Assembly: GCA_024236175.1 (NCBI GenBank)
Contig: JACKKY010000002.1
Location: forward strand, 186,001-250,000
DNA length: 64,000 nt
Source of the DNA: Novosphingobium sp.
Lineage (GTDB): Bacteria > Pseudomonadota > Alphaproteobacteria > Sphingomonadales > Sphingomonadaceae
Reading direction: 5' to 3'
The position numbers and the translations under genes were made by a program. This document shows, one piece after another, positions 25,765 to 34,484 of this stretch. Numbering within the stretch: position 1 is the stretch's first letter; every line of letters begins with the position of its first letter. The notes beneath the pieces were generated by a model. The model did no database searches and had not been told where the DNA came from. It was given only the letters and a program-made list of their open reading frames with translations.

Positions 25765-27125
25765 CCGAGGCCAAACCCAAACTCCTCGTGGTGGAAGACG
25801 ACCCCGGCCTCCAGGCCCAGCTGAAATGGGCTTATGAGGACTTCGAAGTCGTCGTCGCCGGCGACCGTACGTCAGCGCTGGCTGCATTGCGGGCCGAAGA
25901 GCCGCCGGTGGTGACGCTGGACCTGGGGTTGCCGCCCGATCCCGACGGCACCAGCGAAGGCTTTGCCGTGCTTGATGAAATCATGAGCGTGAAGCCGGAC
26001 ACCAAGGTTGTGGTCGCAACCGGGCACGGCGCACGCGAGAGCGCGCTGCAGGCGATCGCGAAGGGAGCCTATGATTTCTACCAGAAGCCGGTCGACATCG
26101 AAGCCATCGGGCTGATCGTCCGTCGCGCGATGGAACTCCATCGGCTTGAAGAGGAAAACCGCAAGCTGGCGGCGAAGGCGACCAAGGACGAACGGGTGCT
26201 CGGCCGCATGATCACTGCCGCGCCGGAGATGATTCGGGTGGCCCGCACCATCGAGCGCGTCGCCAACACCAATGTTTCGGTGATGCTCCTCGGGGCGAGC
26301 GGGACCGGCAAGGAACTGCTGGCCCGCGGCCTGCACGAAGCCAGCGACCGTTCCGACGGCGCATTCGTCGCCATCAATTGTGCGGCGATTCCGGAAAACC
26401 TGCTCGAAAGCGAGCTGTTCGGCCATGAAAAGGGCGCATTCACCGGCGCTGTCAAAACGACCGAGGGCAAGATCGAGCAGGCCAATGGCGGCACGCTGTT
26501 CCTCGACGAGGTCGGCGACATCCCGCTCCAGCTCCAGGTGAAGCTCCTGCGCTTCCTCCAGGAGCGCGTGATCGAGAGGATCGGTTCGCGATCCTCCATC
26601 CCGGTCGACACGCGTATCGTCTGCGCGACGCATCAGAACCTCGAAGCAATGATCGAGGATGGCAGCTTCCGTGAAGACCTTTACTACCGGCTTGCCGAGA
26701 TCGTGGTGAAGATCCCCAGCCTTGCAGCGCGGCCCGGCGATCCCGTGCTGCTGGCGAAGGCCTTTCTCACCCGCTTCGCGGCAGACATGAATCCCAAGGT
26801 CAAGGGCTTCGCCGCCGATGCGCTCGCTGCGATCGATGTCTGGCATTGGCCGGGCAACGTCCGCGAGCTTGAGAACCGGGTCAAGCGGGCCGTGATCATG
26901 GCGGATGGCAAGCTCGTCTGCGCGGCCGACCTCGATCTTGCGGAACCGGATGCCGAGACTGCGCGGGCCCTGAACCTCAAGTCCGCGCGCGAGCAGGCTG
27001 ACCGCAAGGTCATTCGTCATGCATTGGCTCGCAGCGAAGGCAACATCTCCAGCACCGCCAAGATGCTCGGGATCAGCCGCCCGACGCTTTACGATCTGCT
27101 GAAGCAGTATGACCTGCATGCCTGA
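25761..27125 (+). CDS. prsR: Sigma-54-dependent response regulator PrsR
   Basis: 454 residues in the NtrC order. The receiver domain has Asp13/Asp14, phosphoacceptor Asp54 and Lys109 (YQKP). The AAA+ domain has Walker A GASGTGKE (178-185), GAFTGA (225-230), the loop that contacts sigma-54, and Walker B LFLDE (246-250). The C-terminal Fis-type HTH reads NISSTAKMLGISRPTLYDLL. An intact GAFTGA means it should activate RpoN promoters of PEP-CTERM and polysaccharide genes. I found no clear -24/-12 site in the 281 bases ahead of the operon, so its targets lie elsewhere. Confidence 0.93.
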   Translation: MTEAKPKLLVVEDDPGLQAQLKWAYEDFEVVVAGDRTSALAALRAEEPPVVTLDLGLPPDPDGTSEGFAVLDEIMSVKPDTKVVVATGHGARESALQAIAKGAYDFYQKPVDIEAIGLIVRRAMELHRLEEENRKLAAKATKDERVLGRMITAAPEMIRVARTIERVANTNVSVMLLGASGTGKELLARGLHEASDRSDGAFVAINCAAIPENLLESELFGHEKGAFTGAVKTTEGKIEQANGGTLFLDEVGDIPLQLQVKLLRFLQERVIERIGSRSSIPVDTRIVCATHQNLEAMIEDGSFREDLYYRLAEIVVKIPSLAARPGDPVLLAKAFLTRFAADMNPKVKGFAADALAAIDVWHWPGNVRELENRVKRAVIMADGKLVCAADLDLAEPDAETARALNLKSAREQADRKVIRHALARSEGNISSTAKMLGISRPTLYDLLKQYDLHA

Positions 27126-28917
27126 ACGCCGCGGGCCGGCACGGCGACGCGTGGCCGCGGCCATCGCCTGCGCCTTGCTGGCTCTGGCCTGGCCCGACCC
27201 CGGTCTCGCCGATCCGTCAGCGCAAGCGTCACAGTCAATTCTCGCCGCGCGACAGGCCCTTTCGCGCGGCGATGGCATCGGCGCCGAAATACTGCTGAGA
27301 AAGGCACTCGCTGGCGGTGCCGCTCGCGAAACCGTCGCAGCCTATATGGGCGAGGCGTTCATCCAGCAGGACAACCCAGACAAGGCCCGCAATTGGCTTG
27401 AACCGGGACAGTTCGATACGAAATCGGCGGCGATCGGCTTTCGTGCACTCGGCCGCCTCGAACAACAGGAAGGCAACCTTCCCGCTGCCGGCAGAGCCTT
27501 CGACCGCGCGATCGAGCTAACCCCTCGCGATGCAACCATGTGGGTTGAGATCGGCCGGTTGCGCTACGCGGGATCCGAACACACGCTGGCCATCGACGCT
27601 GCCGATTACGCGCTCCATCTCGATCCGGACAACGTTCGCGCACTGGAATTTCGCGGCCAGATCGTGCGCGATCAGCTCGGCCTCATCGCCGCATTGCCCT
27701 GGTTCGAAGCCGCACTGAAATATGCACCGACCGACCTCTCGGTGATGGGCGAATATGCCGCGACGCTGGGAGAGCTGGGCCGTGCCCGGGAAATGGTCAC
27801 GGTCACCCGCAAGATGCTCGACCTAGATCCCAAGAATCCGCGAGCGTACTACCTGCAGGCGGTTTTGGCGGCTCGTGCCGGCAAGACGGAACTGGCGAGA
27901 ACCCTGTTCGACCGGGCCGGCGATGCCTATCGAGGGCTTCCGGCCGGAATGCTCCTGGAAGGCATTCTCCAGATCCGGTCGGGCAACTATTTCCTCGCGA
28001 CCGAAGCGCTGGAGAAGCTTTCGAAGAGCCAACCGGCAAATGCCCGGGTCCAGGATCTGCTGGCCCGCGCATATTTCCTGTCCGGCGAGCATGGCGAAGT
28101 CATCAGGCGCTTTGCCGGGGTTGTCAGGAGGGAAGACGCGTCCGCATATCTGCAGACACTCGTCGCCCGTTCGTACGAAACGCTGGGCCGGCGCGATTTG
28201 GCGGCTCCGTTGCTCGACCGCGCAGCCTATCGGTCCAGGGCAGGAATTGTTCCGGTCTTCCGCGGATCCCCCATTGGAACGCTCATCGCCGAGGGAGAGC
28301 TGGCAAGAGCTGCGGCGATCACCGAAGCCGATCGCGTCGAATTCCCCGGCTCCGCTCGCAACGAAGGCCTCGCCGGTGACGTTCAATTGGCGATGGGGCA
28401 TGGGCACGAAGCACTGATACGATACCGGAAGGCGGCTTACATCCACCTTTCGGAGAGCCTGCTGGCGCGCATGGTTGCCGCGCATCTGCAGGTCAACGAA
28501 TTGGAGCAGGCGCGAACGCTCGCGGACTCATTTCTTTACTGGAACCCGACCAGCAAGCCGGCAATGCGGCTTTCGGCGAACCTTGCGGCAGCCACACGCG
28601 ACTGGCACCGCGCTCGCCTGCTGTTGGAACACCTGCGAGCGAACGGTTCATCCCGAGACGTCGCCCTCATGTCCGACTTGGCCCTGGCGCAGCTGCGCGA
28701 CGGTGATGCAAGGCAGGCGGCGCTGACCGCACATCAGGCCTATCGCCTCCAGCGTTCCAGTCCCGTGGCGGCACAGGCCCTTGGTCTCAGCCTTGCCACG
28801 CTCGGCCAAAGCCCGGTGAACGCAGGGGCGTTGCTGGACAAGGCGCGGCAGATCATGGGCGACAGCCCCCTGCTGGCCGAGGGCCGCCGGCTCCTCGCGC
28901 TCAGGCAGCAGGGCTAG
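27109..28917 (+). CDS. prsT: Exported TPR-repeat protein PrsT (XrtA/PEP-CTERM system)
   Basis: 602 residues from ATG at 27109; a second ATG at 27118 is equally possible, and both overlap the end of prsR. An N-terminal signal-like segment (RRRVAAAIACALLALAWPD) is followed by a long series of degenerate tetratricopeptide helices through the rest of the protein, with typical W-x-x-x-G/A and A-x-x-x-A spacing. The domain layout and gene order match PrsT, which is associated with the exosortase A locus. It probably acts as a periplasmic scaffold in polysaccharide or protein sorting. Confidence 0.85.
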   Translation: MTCMPERRGPARRRVAAAIACALLALAWPDPGLADPSAQASQSILAARQALSRGDGIGAEILLRKALAGGAARETVAAYMGEAFIQQDNPDKARNWLEPGQFDTKSAAIGFRALGRLEQQEGNLPAAGRAFDRAIELTPRDATMWVEIGRLRYAGSEHTLAIDAADYALHLDPDNVRALEFRGQIVRDQLGLIAALPWFEAALKYAPTDLSVMGEYAATLGELGRAREMVTVTRKMLDLDPKNPRAYYLQAVLAARAGKTELARTLFDRAGDAYRGLPAGMLLEGILQIRSGNYFLATEALEKLSKSQPANARVQDLLARAYFLSGEHGEVIRRFAGVVRREDASAYLQTLVARSYETLGRRDLAAPLLDRAAYRSRAGIVPVFRGSPIGTLIAEGELARAAAITEADRVEFPGSARNEGLAGDVQLAMGHGHEALIRYRKAAYIHLSESLLARMVAAHLQVNELEQARTLADSFLYWNPTSKPAMRLSANLAAATRDWHRARLLLEHLRANGSSRDVALMSDLALAQLRDGDARQAALTAHQAYRLQRSSPVAAQALGLSLATLGQSPVNAGALLDKARQIMGDSPLLAEGRRLLALRQQG

Positions 28918-28989
28918 GCAGCTTCAACTCTCGACATTCCCCGTCGCCTCCGGCAATCGCTGGGTCGCAAAGGCCAACGGGAGACAACG

Positions 28990-30045
28990 ATGTCAGGCGC
29001 TCTTGAAGGAATCACGGTGCTCGAGCTTGCGGGGATCGGTCCCGGTCCGTTTGCCGCGATGATGCTCGCCGACCACGGGGCTCGCGTCATCCGCATCGAA
29101 AGGCCGAACTTCGAACGCATCGGCGGCCCGATCGGCGACGACATCGTGAACCGAAACCGCGAAATCCTGGTGCTCGACCTCAAGGAGCCGGAAGCGGTCG
29201 CCCGCTTGCGCGAGTTGGCGCGTGAAGCGGATGCCCTCATCGAAGGGAACCGTCCCGGCGTTCTCGAGCGGCTCGGCATCGGGCCGGACGTGCTGTTGGC
29301 CGAGAATCCCCGGATTGTGATCGGTCGCATGACGGGGTGGGGCCAGGAGGGCCCGAAGGCCAAGCTTGCCGGGCACGACATCAACTACATTGCCCTTTCC
29401 GGAGCGCTGCATACCTACGGCAGGAAAGGCGACAAGCCTACTTTTCCCGCAAATGTCGTCGGGGACTATGGCGGTGGCGGAATGATGCTCGCCTTCGGCC
29501 TGCTTGCCGGGATCCTTTCGGCGCGAACGACCGGGAAGGGACAGGTGATAGACTGCGCCATGGTGGATGGCGCAGCGATCCTGTCGGCGATGACCTACAC
29601 GCTGTTCGCCTCCGGCATGTGGAAGGACGAACGCGGTGTGAACCTCCTCGACGGCGGCGCGCCCTATTACGAGACTTACGAAACTGGCGACGGCAAGTGG
29701 ATTTCGATCGGCTCGCTGGAACGGCCATTCTATGAAGAGCTGCTCGCCAAGCTCGGGCTGACCGGCGATCCCGATTTCGCCCAGCGTGGCGACGAGAAGA
29801 AATGGCCGGTTCTGAAGGAACGGCTCGAAGCGATCTTCCGAACGAAAACGCGGGACGAGTGGTGTGCCCTCATGGAAGACACCGACATCTGCTTCGCGCC
29901 GGTGCTGAGCCTGTCGGAAGCTCCCCATCACCCCCACAACGTTGCACGCTCGACATTCATCGAGGCCGATGGCGTCATTCAGCCGGCACCGGCGCCGCGC
30001 TTTCTCGGAACGCCTGCGCCGCCGGTCCGGATGAAGGGCAAGTGA
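28990..30045 (+). CDS. CaiB/BaiF family CoA-transferase (alpha-methylacyl-CoA racemase-like)
   Basis: 351 residues. The start VLELAGIGPGPFAAMMLADHGA is the N-terminal signature of AMACR-type members, and His129 and Asp159 (GHDINY, NVVGDYGG) match the catalytic His/Asp pair of alpha-methylacyl-CoA racemase, with no CoA-transferase-specific change in that region. It therefore more likely racemises 2-methylacyl-CoA esters, such as side chains of sterols or branched fatty acids, than transfers CoA. The next gene starts on its stop codon (TGATG). Confidence 0.9.
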   Translation: MSGALEGITVLELAGIGPGPFAAMMLADHGARVIRIERPNFERIGGPIGDDIVNRNREILVLDLKEPEAVARLRELAREADALIEGNRPGVLERLGIGPDVLLAENPRIVIGRMTGWGQEGPKAKLAGHDINYIALSGALHTYGRKGDKPTFPANVVGDYGGGGMMLAFGLLAGILSARTTGKGQVIDCAMVDGAAILSAMTYTLFASGMWKDERGVNLLDGGAPYYETYETGDGKWISIGSLERPFYEELLAKLGLTGDPDFAQRGDEKKWPVLKERLEAIFRTKTRDEWCALMEDTDICFAPVLSLSEAPHHPHNVARSTFIEADGVIQPAPAPRFLGTPAPPVRMKGK

Positions 30046-30998
30046 TGCTTCGCAAGATCGATCCGATGGTGCAGCTGATCGTTGCGGCGATCCTGCTGGC
30101 CACGATCCTGCCCGTTACCGGCGGCAAGCGGGAAATCGCCCAGCTTGTTTCGAATGCTGCGGTGTTCCTGCTGTTCTTTTTCTACGGACTACGGCTCTCG
30201 CGTCGCGAAGTGCTTGCCGGGCTCGGCAATCATCGCCTCCTGATTCCCCTGACTTTCTGGGTGTTCGCCGCGATGGGCCTGGCCGGGTGGCTCCTCTGGC
30301 GCGGCAGCCAGCCTTTCGCCCCTGCGACACTGGCCATCGGCTTCCTCTATCTGGGAGTGCTTCCGTCCACGGTCCAGTCCGCGACTGTTTATACGTCGCT
30401 GGCCGGTGGCAACATCGCGAGTTCGGTGGTTGCGGCCGCGTTGGTGAACATAACCGGCGTGTTTGTCAGCGCGCCCCTGTTTTCGCTGGTCGCAGGCAGC
30501 CACGGGACGGCCTTCCATGGTGAGACTCTGGTGAAAGTGCTGACGATGCTGCTGCTTCCGTTCGTTGCCGGACAGGTGTTGCAGGGTTTCACCCGGAACT
30601 GGGTTGCCGGCCACCGACGTTTCATCACCATCATGGATCGCAGCTCGATCGGAATTGCCGTCTACGTCGCCTTTTCAGGGGCCGTGGAACAGGACATCTG
30701 GAGCCAGGTGGACATGCAGGTCTGGGCCGTGCTGATCGTCGCCTGCGCCGCGCTGCTGCTGTTCGGCTATGGCGGAGCCTGGCTGCTGGGTGGTGTACTG
30801 CGTTTACCCAGGGGAGACCGGATCACCTTGCTGTTCGGTGGTGCGCAGAAGAGCATTGCCATGGGCGCGCCCCTTGCGACCGTGCTGTTCCCGGCGGCGA
30901 AGGCCGGCATCATCATGCTGCCGCTGCTGGTCTACCATCTGGCGCAGATGGTGGTTGCGGCAGTGGTGGCTTCACGCTTGTCGCGCGCGGATCTCTAG
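30045..30998 (+). CDS. Bile acid:sodium symporter family (SBF-like) membrane protein
   Basis: 317 residues with about nine to ten hydrophobic helices. The conserved regions LYLGVLPSTVQSATVYTSLAGGN and FGGAQKSIAMGAPLA match the SBF-like/YfeH branch of the BASS superfamily. It is translationally coupled to the AMACR-like gene, so uptake of a steroid, bile acid or other organic anion for side-chain degradation is a reasonable inference. Homologues also move other organic anions. The stop codon overlaps that of panB by 4 bases (CTAG). Confidence 0.85.
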   Translation: MLRKIDPMVQLIVAAILLATILPVTGGKREIAQLVSNAAVFLLFFFYGLRLSRREVLAGLGNHRLLIPLTFWVFAAMGLAGWLLWRGSQPFAPATLAIGFLYLGVLPSTVQSATVYTSLAGGNIASSVVAAALVNITGVFVSAPLFSLVAGSHGTAFHGETLVKVLTMLLLPFVAGQVLQGFTRNWVAGHRRFITIMDRSSIGIAVYVAFSGAVEQDIWSQVDMQVWAVLIVACAALLLFGYGGAWLLGGVLRLPRGDRITLLFGGAQKSIAMGAPLATVLFPAAKAGIIMLPLLVYHLAQMVVAAVVASRLSRADL

Positions 30999-31870
30999 CT
31001 CTTCTTCGGCTGGTAGGTCTGTTCGATGCCCGGAAAACTGCGGGCGCGCACTTCTCCGGCATAGCGGGCAGCCGCGTCGCTGATGATGTCGGCCACCTCG
31101 GCGTAGCGCTTTACGAAACGCGGGACACGCTCGAACATTCCGACCATGTCCTCGGTGACGAGCACCTGGCCATCGCACTGGGATGAACCGCCGATTCCGA
31201 TAGTCGGGCAAGCAACCGCTTTCGTGACCTCGACGGCGATCGGCTCGACCACGCCTTCGACGACGATGGCGAACGCGCCCGCCTTGTCGAGGGCGATTGC
31301 GTCGGCAACGATCTTCTTCGCTTCCTCTTCGCTGCGTCCGCGCGAATTGTAGCCGCCCAGTACGTTCACCGCCTGCGGGGTGAGGCCGACATGGCCGATG
31401 ACCGGAATCCCGCGCCTGACGAGGAAAGTGACGGTTTCCGCCATGGCCTCGCCGCCTTCGAGCTTCACTCCAGCGCAGCCGGTTTCCTTGAGCAGCCGCG
31501 AAGCGCTGGCAAAGGCCTGTTCCGGCGATTGTTCATAGGCGCCGAAAGGCATGTCGACGATCACCACCGAATGATAGCTGCCGCGCACGACCGCTGCGCC
31601 GTGGGCTGCCATCATGTCGAGCGTCACCGGAACGCTCGACGGCAGGCCGTAGACGACCTGGCCGAGCGAATCCCCCACCAGCAGGAGGTCGCAGTGCTCA
31701 TCAAGCAGCTGCGCCTGCCGGGCGGTATAGGCGGTGAGCATGACGATCGGCTCCGCCGTCACGCCGTCCTGCTTGCGCCCGCGGATGACCGGTACGGTCA
31801 GGCGCTTCATCGGCGCCGGTGTGGGGTTGGCGCGGCTCGTCGATGTATCGAGTTCGAAAGTCGTAGACAT
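30995..31870 (-). CDS. panB: 3-methyl-2-oxobutanoate hydroxymethyltransferase
   Basis: 291 residues. PanB motifs are present: MLTAYTARQAQLLDE, LLVGDSLGQVVYGLPSSVPVTL, DMPFGAYE and VIGHVGLTPQAVN. It transfers a hydroxymethyl group from methylene-tetrahydrofolate to 2-oxoisovalerate to give ketopantoate, the first step of pantothenate synthesis. The substrate comes from the Ilv pathway also encoded in this window (57809-61664). The gene is alone here; panC is not in the window. It is convergent with the SBF-like gene. Confidence 0.97.
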   Translation of the reverse strand: MSTTFELDTSTSRANPTPAPMKRLTVPVIRGRKQDGVTAEPIVMLTAYTARQAQLLDEHCDLLLVGDSLGQVVYGLPSSVPVTLDMMAAHGAAVVRGSYHSVVIVDMPFGAYEQSPEQAFASASRLLKETGCAGVKLEGGEAMAETVTFLVRRGIPVIGHVGLTPQAVNVLGGYNSRGRSEEEAKKIVADAIALDKAGAFAIVVEGVVEPIAVEVTKAVACPTIGIGGSSQCDGQVLVTEDMVGMFERVPRFVKRYAEVADIISDAAARYAGEVRARSFPGIEQTYQPKKS

Positions 31871-31982
31871 GGGAGCCTTCTAGACCGGGCTTCAAGGCTG
31901 GGGAAGGGCGGCGTTTGGCTCTTGCCAATGCAACGCGTGCCGCTAGCTTCCCGCCCGTCCGGTCATTGATGTGGGGAAGTGC

Positions 31983-33560
31983 ATGTTCGCTCGCGTGAAG
32001 CCGCTTGGCGCCATTCTCGAAACTGCGGAGAAGAAGTCGCTCCACCGGACGCTGGGCGCGTTCCAGCTCATGCTGTTCGGCATAGGCTGCGTGATCGGCA
32101 CCGGCATTTTCGTCCTGACGGCGGCCGGTGCGCAAAAGGCCGGGCCGGGGCTGATGCTGGCCTTCACGATTGCCGGCGCGATCTGCATCGTCGCCGCGCT
32201 GTGCTATGCCGAGATCGCGGCGATGGTCCCGGTAGCGGGGTCGGCCTATACCTACACCTATGCGACCATGGGCGAGTTCCTTGCCTGGACCGTGGGCTGG
32301 TCGCTGGTTCTGGAATATGCCGTCGCGGCAAGTGCGGTCTCGGTGGGCTGGTCGGGCTATTTCTCCGGAACCATCCTGAACGAGTTCCTGGGAATACATC
32401 TGCCGCCATGGCTCAGCGCGGGGCCGCTGGCTCTGGGTGGCGCGCCCGGCGGCCTGATCAACCTTCCCGCGCTCGTGATCGCCCTGCTGGTGACCTGGCT
32501 GCTGATGATCGGCACGCGCGAAAGCGCATGGTTCAATGCGGTGCTGGTGGCGATCAAGGTCACGGCGCTTACGGCCTTCATCATGCTGACCCTTCCCGAG
32601 ACCGAAGCTTCGCGGTTCAATCCCTTCCTTCCGGCAGGCGTCTTCGGCGGGTTCGGGACCGGTATCGGCGCGGTCGGCGCGGCGGCGACGATGTTCTTCG
32701 CCTATGTCGGCTTCGATGCGGTATCGACCGCTGCGGAGGAAACCAAGGATCCGCAGCGCAATGTCCCGATCGGCCTGGTCGGTTCGCTGCTGTTCTGCAC
32801 GGTGTTCTACATTCTCGTGTCCGCCGGTGCGATCGGTTCGATCGGCGGGCAGCCGATCCTGGGGCCGAACGGCATACCGTTCCCGGCCGGCTCCGAAGAG
32901 CTCGCGCGCCAATGCGCTATGCCGCAATATGCCCAGTATCTGGTGTGTTCGGATGAGGCGCTGGCCCATGTCCTGCGTGTGATCGGCCATGGCGCGATCG
33001 GCAATATGCTGGGTATCGCCGCCTTCGTGGCGCTGCCGTCGGTCATCCTGATCCTGCTGTTCGGCCAGACGCGCATCTTCTTCGTCATGGCGCGTGACGG
33101 CCTGCTTCCCGAGAAACTCGCGGCGGTTCACCCGAAGTGGAAGACGCCTTACGTGGTGACGGCGATCACCGGCGCGGTCGTGGCGGTGGGTGCCGCGTTC
33201 TTCCCGGTCGGACGGCTTGCCGACATCTCCAATGCCGGCACGCTTTACGCGTTCATGATGGTCGCGATCGCGGTGATGATCCTGCGCAAGCGCTCGCCGG
33301 ATTTTCCGCGCAAGTTCCGGACCCCGGCGTTGTGGTTCGTCGGGCCGGCGACGATTGTGGGCTGCATCTTCCTGTTCGTGAATCTTCCGGCGGCGGCAAT
33401 GATCGTTCTGCCGACCTGGGCGCTCGTCGGTTTCGCCATCTACTTCGGTTACAGCCGCAGTCGCAGCCATGTCGGCCTTGGCCTGGTCGAAATTCACGAG
33501 CCGGAATATGCCGATATCGAGCCCGATATTCCGGGTATTGCCGACCGCGGTCGGAGCTGA
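31983..33560 (+). CDS. APC-superfamily amino acid permease (cationic amino acid transporter group)
   Basis: 525 residues from ATG at 31983, preceded by GGGGAAG at good spacing; the upstream GTG at 31971 lacks a site. About twelve hydrophobic helices are seen, with the first-helix motif GIGCVIGTGIFVLTG-like sequence and YAEIAAMVPVAGSAYTY. It probably imports amino acids by proton coupling across the inner membrane; substrate unknown. It stands alone and is followed by a clear Rho-independent terminator. Confidence 0.9.
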   Translation: MFARVKPLGAILETAEKKSLHRTLGAFQLMLFGIGCVIGTGIFVLTAAGAQKAGPGLMLAFTIAGAICIVAALCYAEIAAMVPVAGSAYTYTYATMGEFLAWTVGWSLVLEYAVAASAVSVGWSGYFSGTILNEFLGIHLPPWLSAGPLALGGAPGGLINLPALVIALLVTWLLMIGTRESAWFNAVLVAIKVTALTAFIMLTLPETEASRFNPFLPAGVFGGFGTGIGAVGAAATMFFAYVGFDAVSTAAEETKDPQRNVPIGLVGSLLFCTVFYILVSAGAIGSIGGQPILGPNGIPFPAGSEELARQCAMPQYAQYLVCSDEALAHVLRVIGHGAIGNMLGIAAFVALPSVILILLFGQTRIFFVMARDGLLPEKLAAVHPKWKTPYVVTAITGAVVAVGAAFFPVGRLADISNAGTLYAFMMVAIAVMILRKRSPDFPRKFRTPALWFVGPATIVGCIFLFVNLPAAAMIVLPTWALVGFAIYFGYSRSRSHVGLGLVEIHEPEYADIEPDIPGIADRGRS

Positions 33561-33636
33561 CATTATCGCAATGCGCCGGCTCAGCTGCATTGTCTGACTG
33601 AGTCGGGTTCCACGCAGTCTCGAGTTTGGGGAGAGG

Positions 33637-33662
33637 AGGGCCGTCCGATGGGCGGCCCTTTT
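33637..33662 (+). terminator. Rho-independent terminator of the permease gene
   Basis: AGGGCCG at 33637-33643 pairs with CGGCCCT at 33653-33659 across a 9-base loop, followed by TTTT. It lies 77 bases after the permease stop and ahead of the SOS promoter region. Confidence 0.85.
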
Positions 33663-33701
33663 GCATGAGGAACGAGGGGAATCACGAATCGCTTTAAATG
33701 A

Positions 33702-33716
33702 GAACAAAAATAGAAC
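33702..33716 (+). promoter_or_regulatory. LexA SOS box (GAAC-N7-GAAC)
   Basis: GAAC at 33702-33705 and GAAC at 33713-33716 are separated by exactly 7 bases, the alphaproteobacterial LexA operator (direct repeat form). It lies 15 bases upstream of imuA, so LexA binding should block transcription of the imuA-imuB-dnaE2 operon until DNA damage. Confidence 0.88.
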
Positions 33717-33731
33717 ATACTCGCGATTCGC

Positions 33732-34484
33732 ATGACTACAGACCTGCAACATTTCTCCGCTTTCCAGGCGGCACGCCTTGCCGAGTGGCGTCCTGGGCGG
33801 GCCGACGATGCCGTACCGCACGGCGAGATCTTCGCTTCCGCCCACGAATGCGCCGGGGCGGCGATGGCCCTTGCCCTGGCTGTCGACCGGATGCGGGCGC
33901 GCAAACCCGATCCGTTGGCGGATATGTCGGACGAGCGGGCATGGCTGTGGGTGCAGGACGACGTCGCGCTCAAGCTGACCGGGCGGCCCTATCACCCCGG
34001 CCTGCCGCAGAATCTGCGGCGCCGGCTTGTCCATGTCGCTGCCAAGAGCCCGCAAGACGCGCTGTTCGCGCTGGAGGAAGGATTGCGCTGCCGCGAGCTG
34101 GCCTTCGTCATCGGCGAGATCGCCGGCAATCCGCGGGCGCTGGATTTCACTGCCTCTCGCCGGCTCAGCCTGGCGGTGGAGAAACACGGCGTACCGCTGT
34201 GGCTCGTGCGGCTCGATGCGGAGGCGGACCTGTCCTCCGCCCGGATGCGCTGGCGGACACGCTCGGCTGTTTCGCCCCTGCCGCGCTGGAACCGCCAGGC
34301 TCCCGGCACGGCAAGCTGGCAGGCCGAGCTGTTTCGCGCCCGCAACCACCCTCCCGGAGAATGGATACTGCGCGATGACGGACACGTCCTCGCCGCCCGG
34401 CGATCGTCCTGCGCACCCGGTGAGCCGGAGAATTCTGGCGATCTGGTGCCGGCAGCTGGCGATCGACCGTTGGCGGCTCACTGA
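33732..34484 (+). CDS. imuA: ImuA, RecA/SulA-like component of the SOS mutasome
   Basis: 250 residues. The start region (LAEWRPGRADDAVPHGEIFASAHECAG) and the WLWVQD and ELAFVIGEIAGNP segments match ImuA of alphaproteobacteria, a RecA-fold protein that works with ImuB and DnaE2 in translesion synthesis. The SOS box lies 15 bases upstream. The frame overlaps imuB by about 110 bases, an unusually long but in-family overlap that couples their translation. Confidence 0.88.
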   Translation: MTTDLQHFSAFQAARLAEWRPGRADDAVPHGEIFASAHECAGAAMALALAVDRMRARKPDPLADMSDERAWLWVQDDVALKLTGRPYHPGLPQNLRRRLVHVAAKSPQDALFALEEGLRCRELAFVIGEIAGNPRALDFTASRRLSLAVEKHGVPLWLVRLDAEADLSSARMRWRTRSAVSPLPRWNRQAPGTASWQAELFRARNHPPGEWILRDDGHVLAARRSSCAPGEPENSGDLVPAAGDRPLAAH

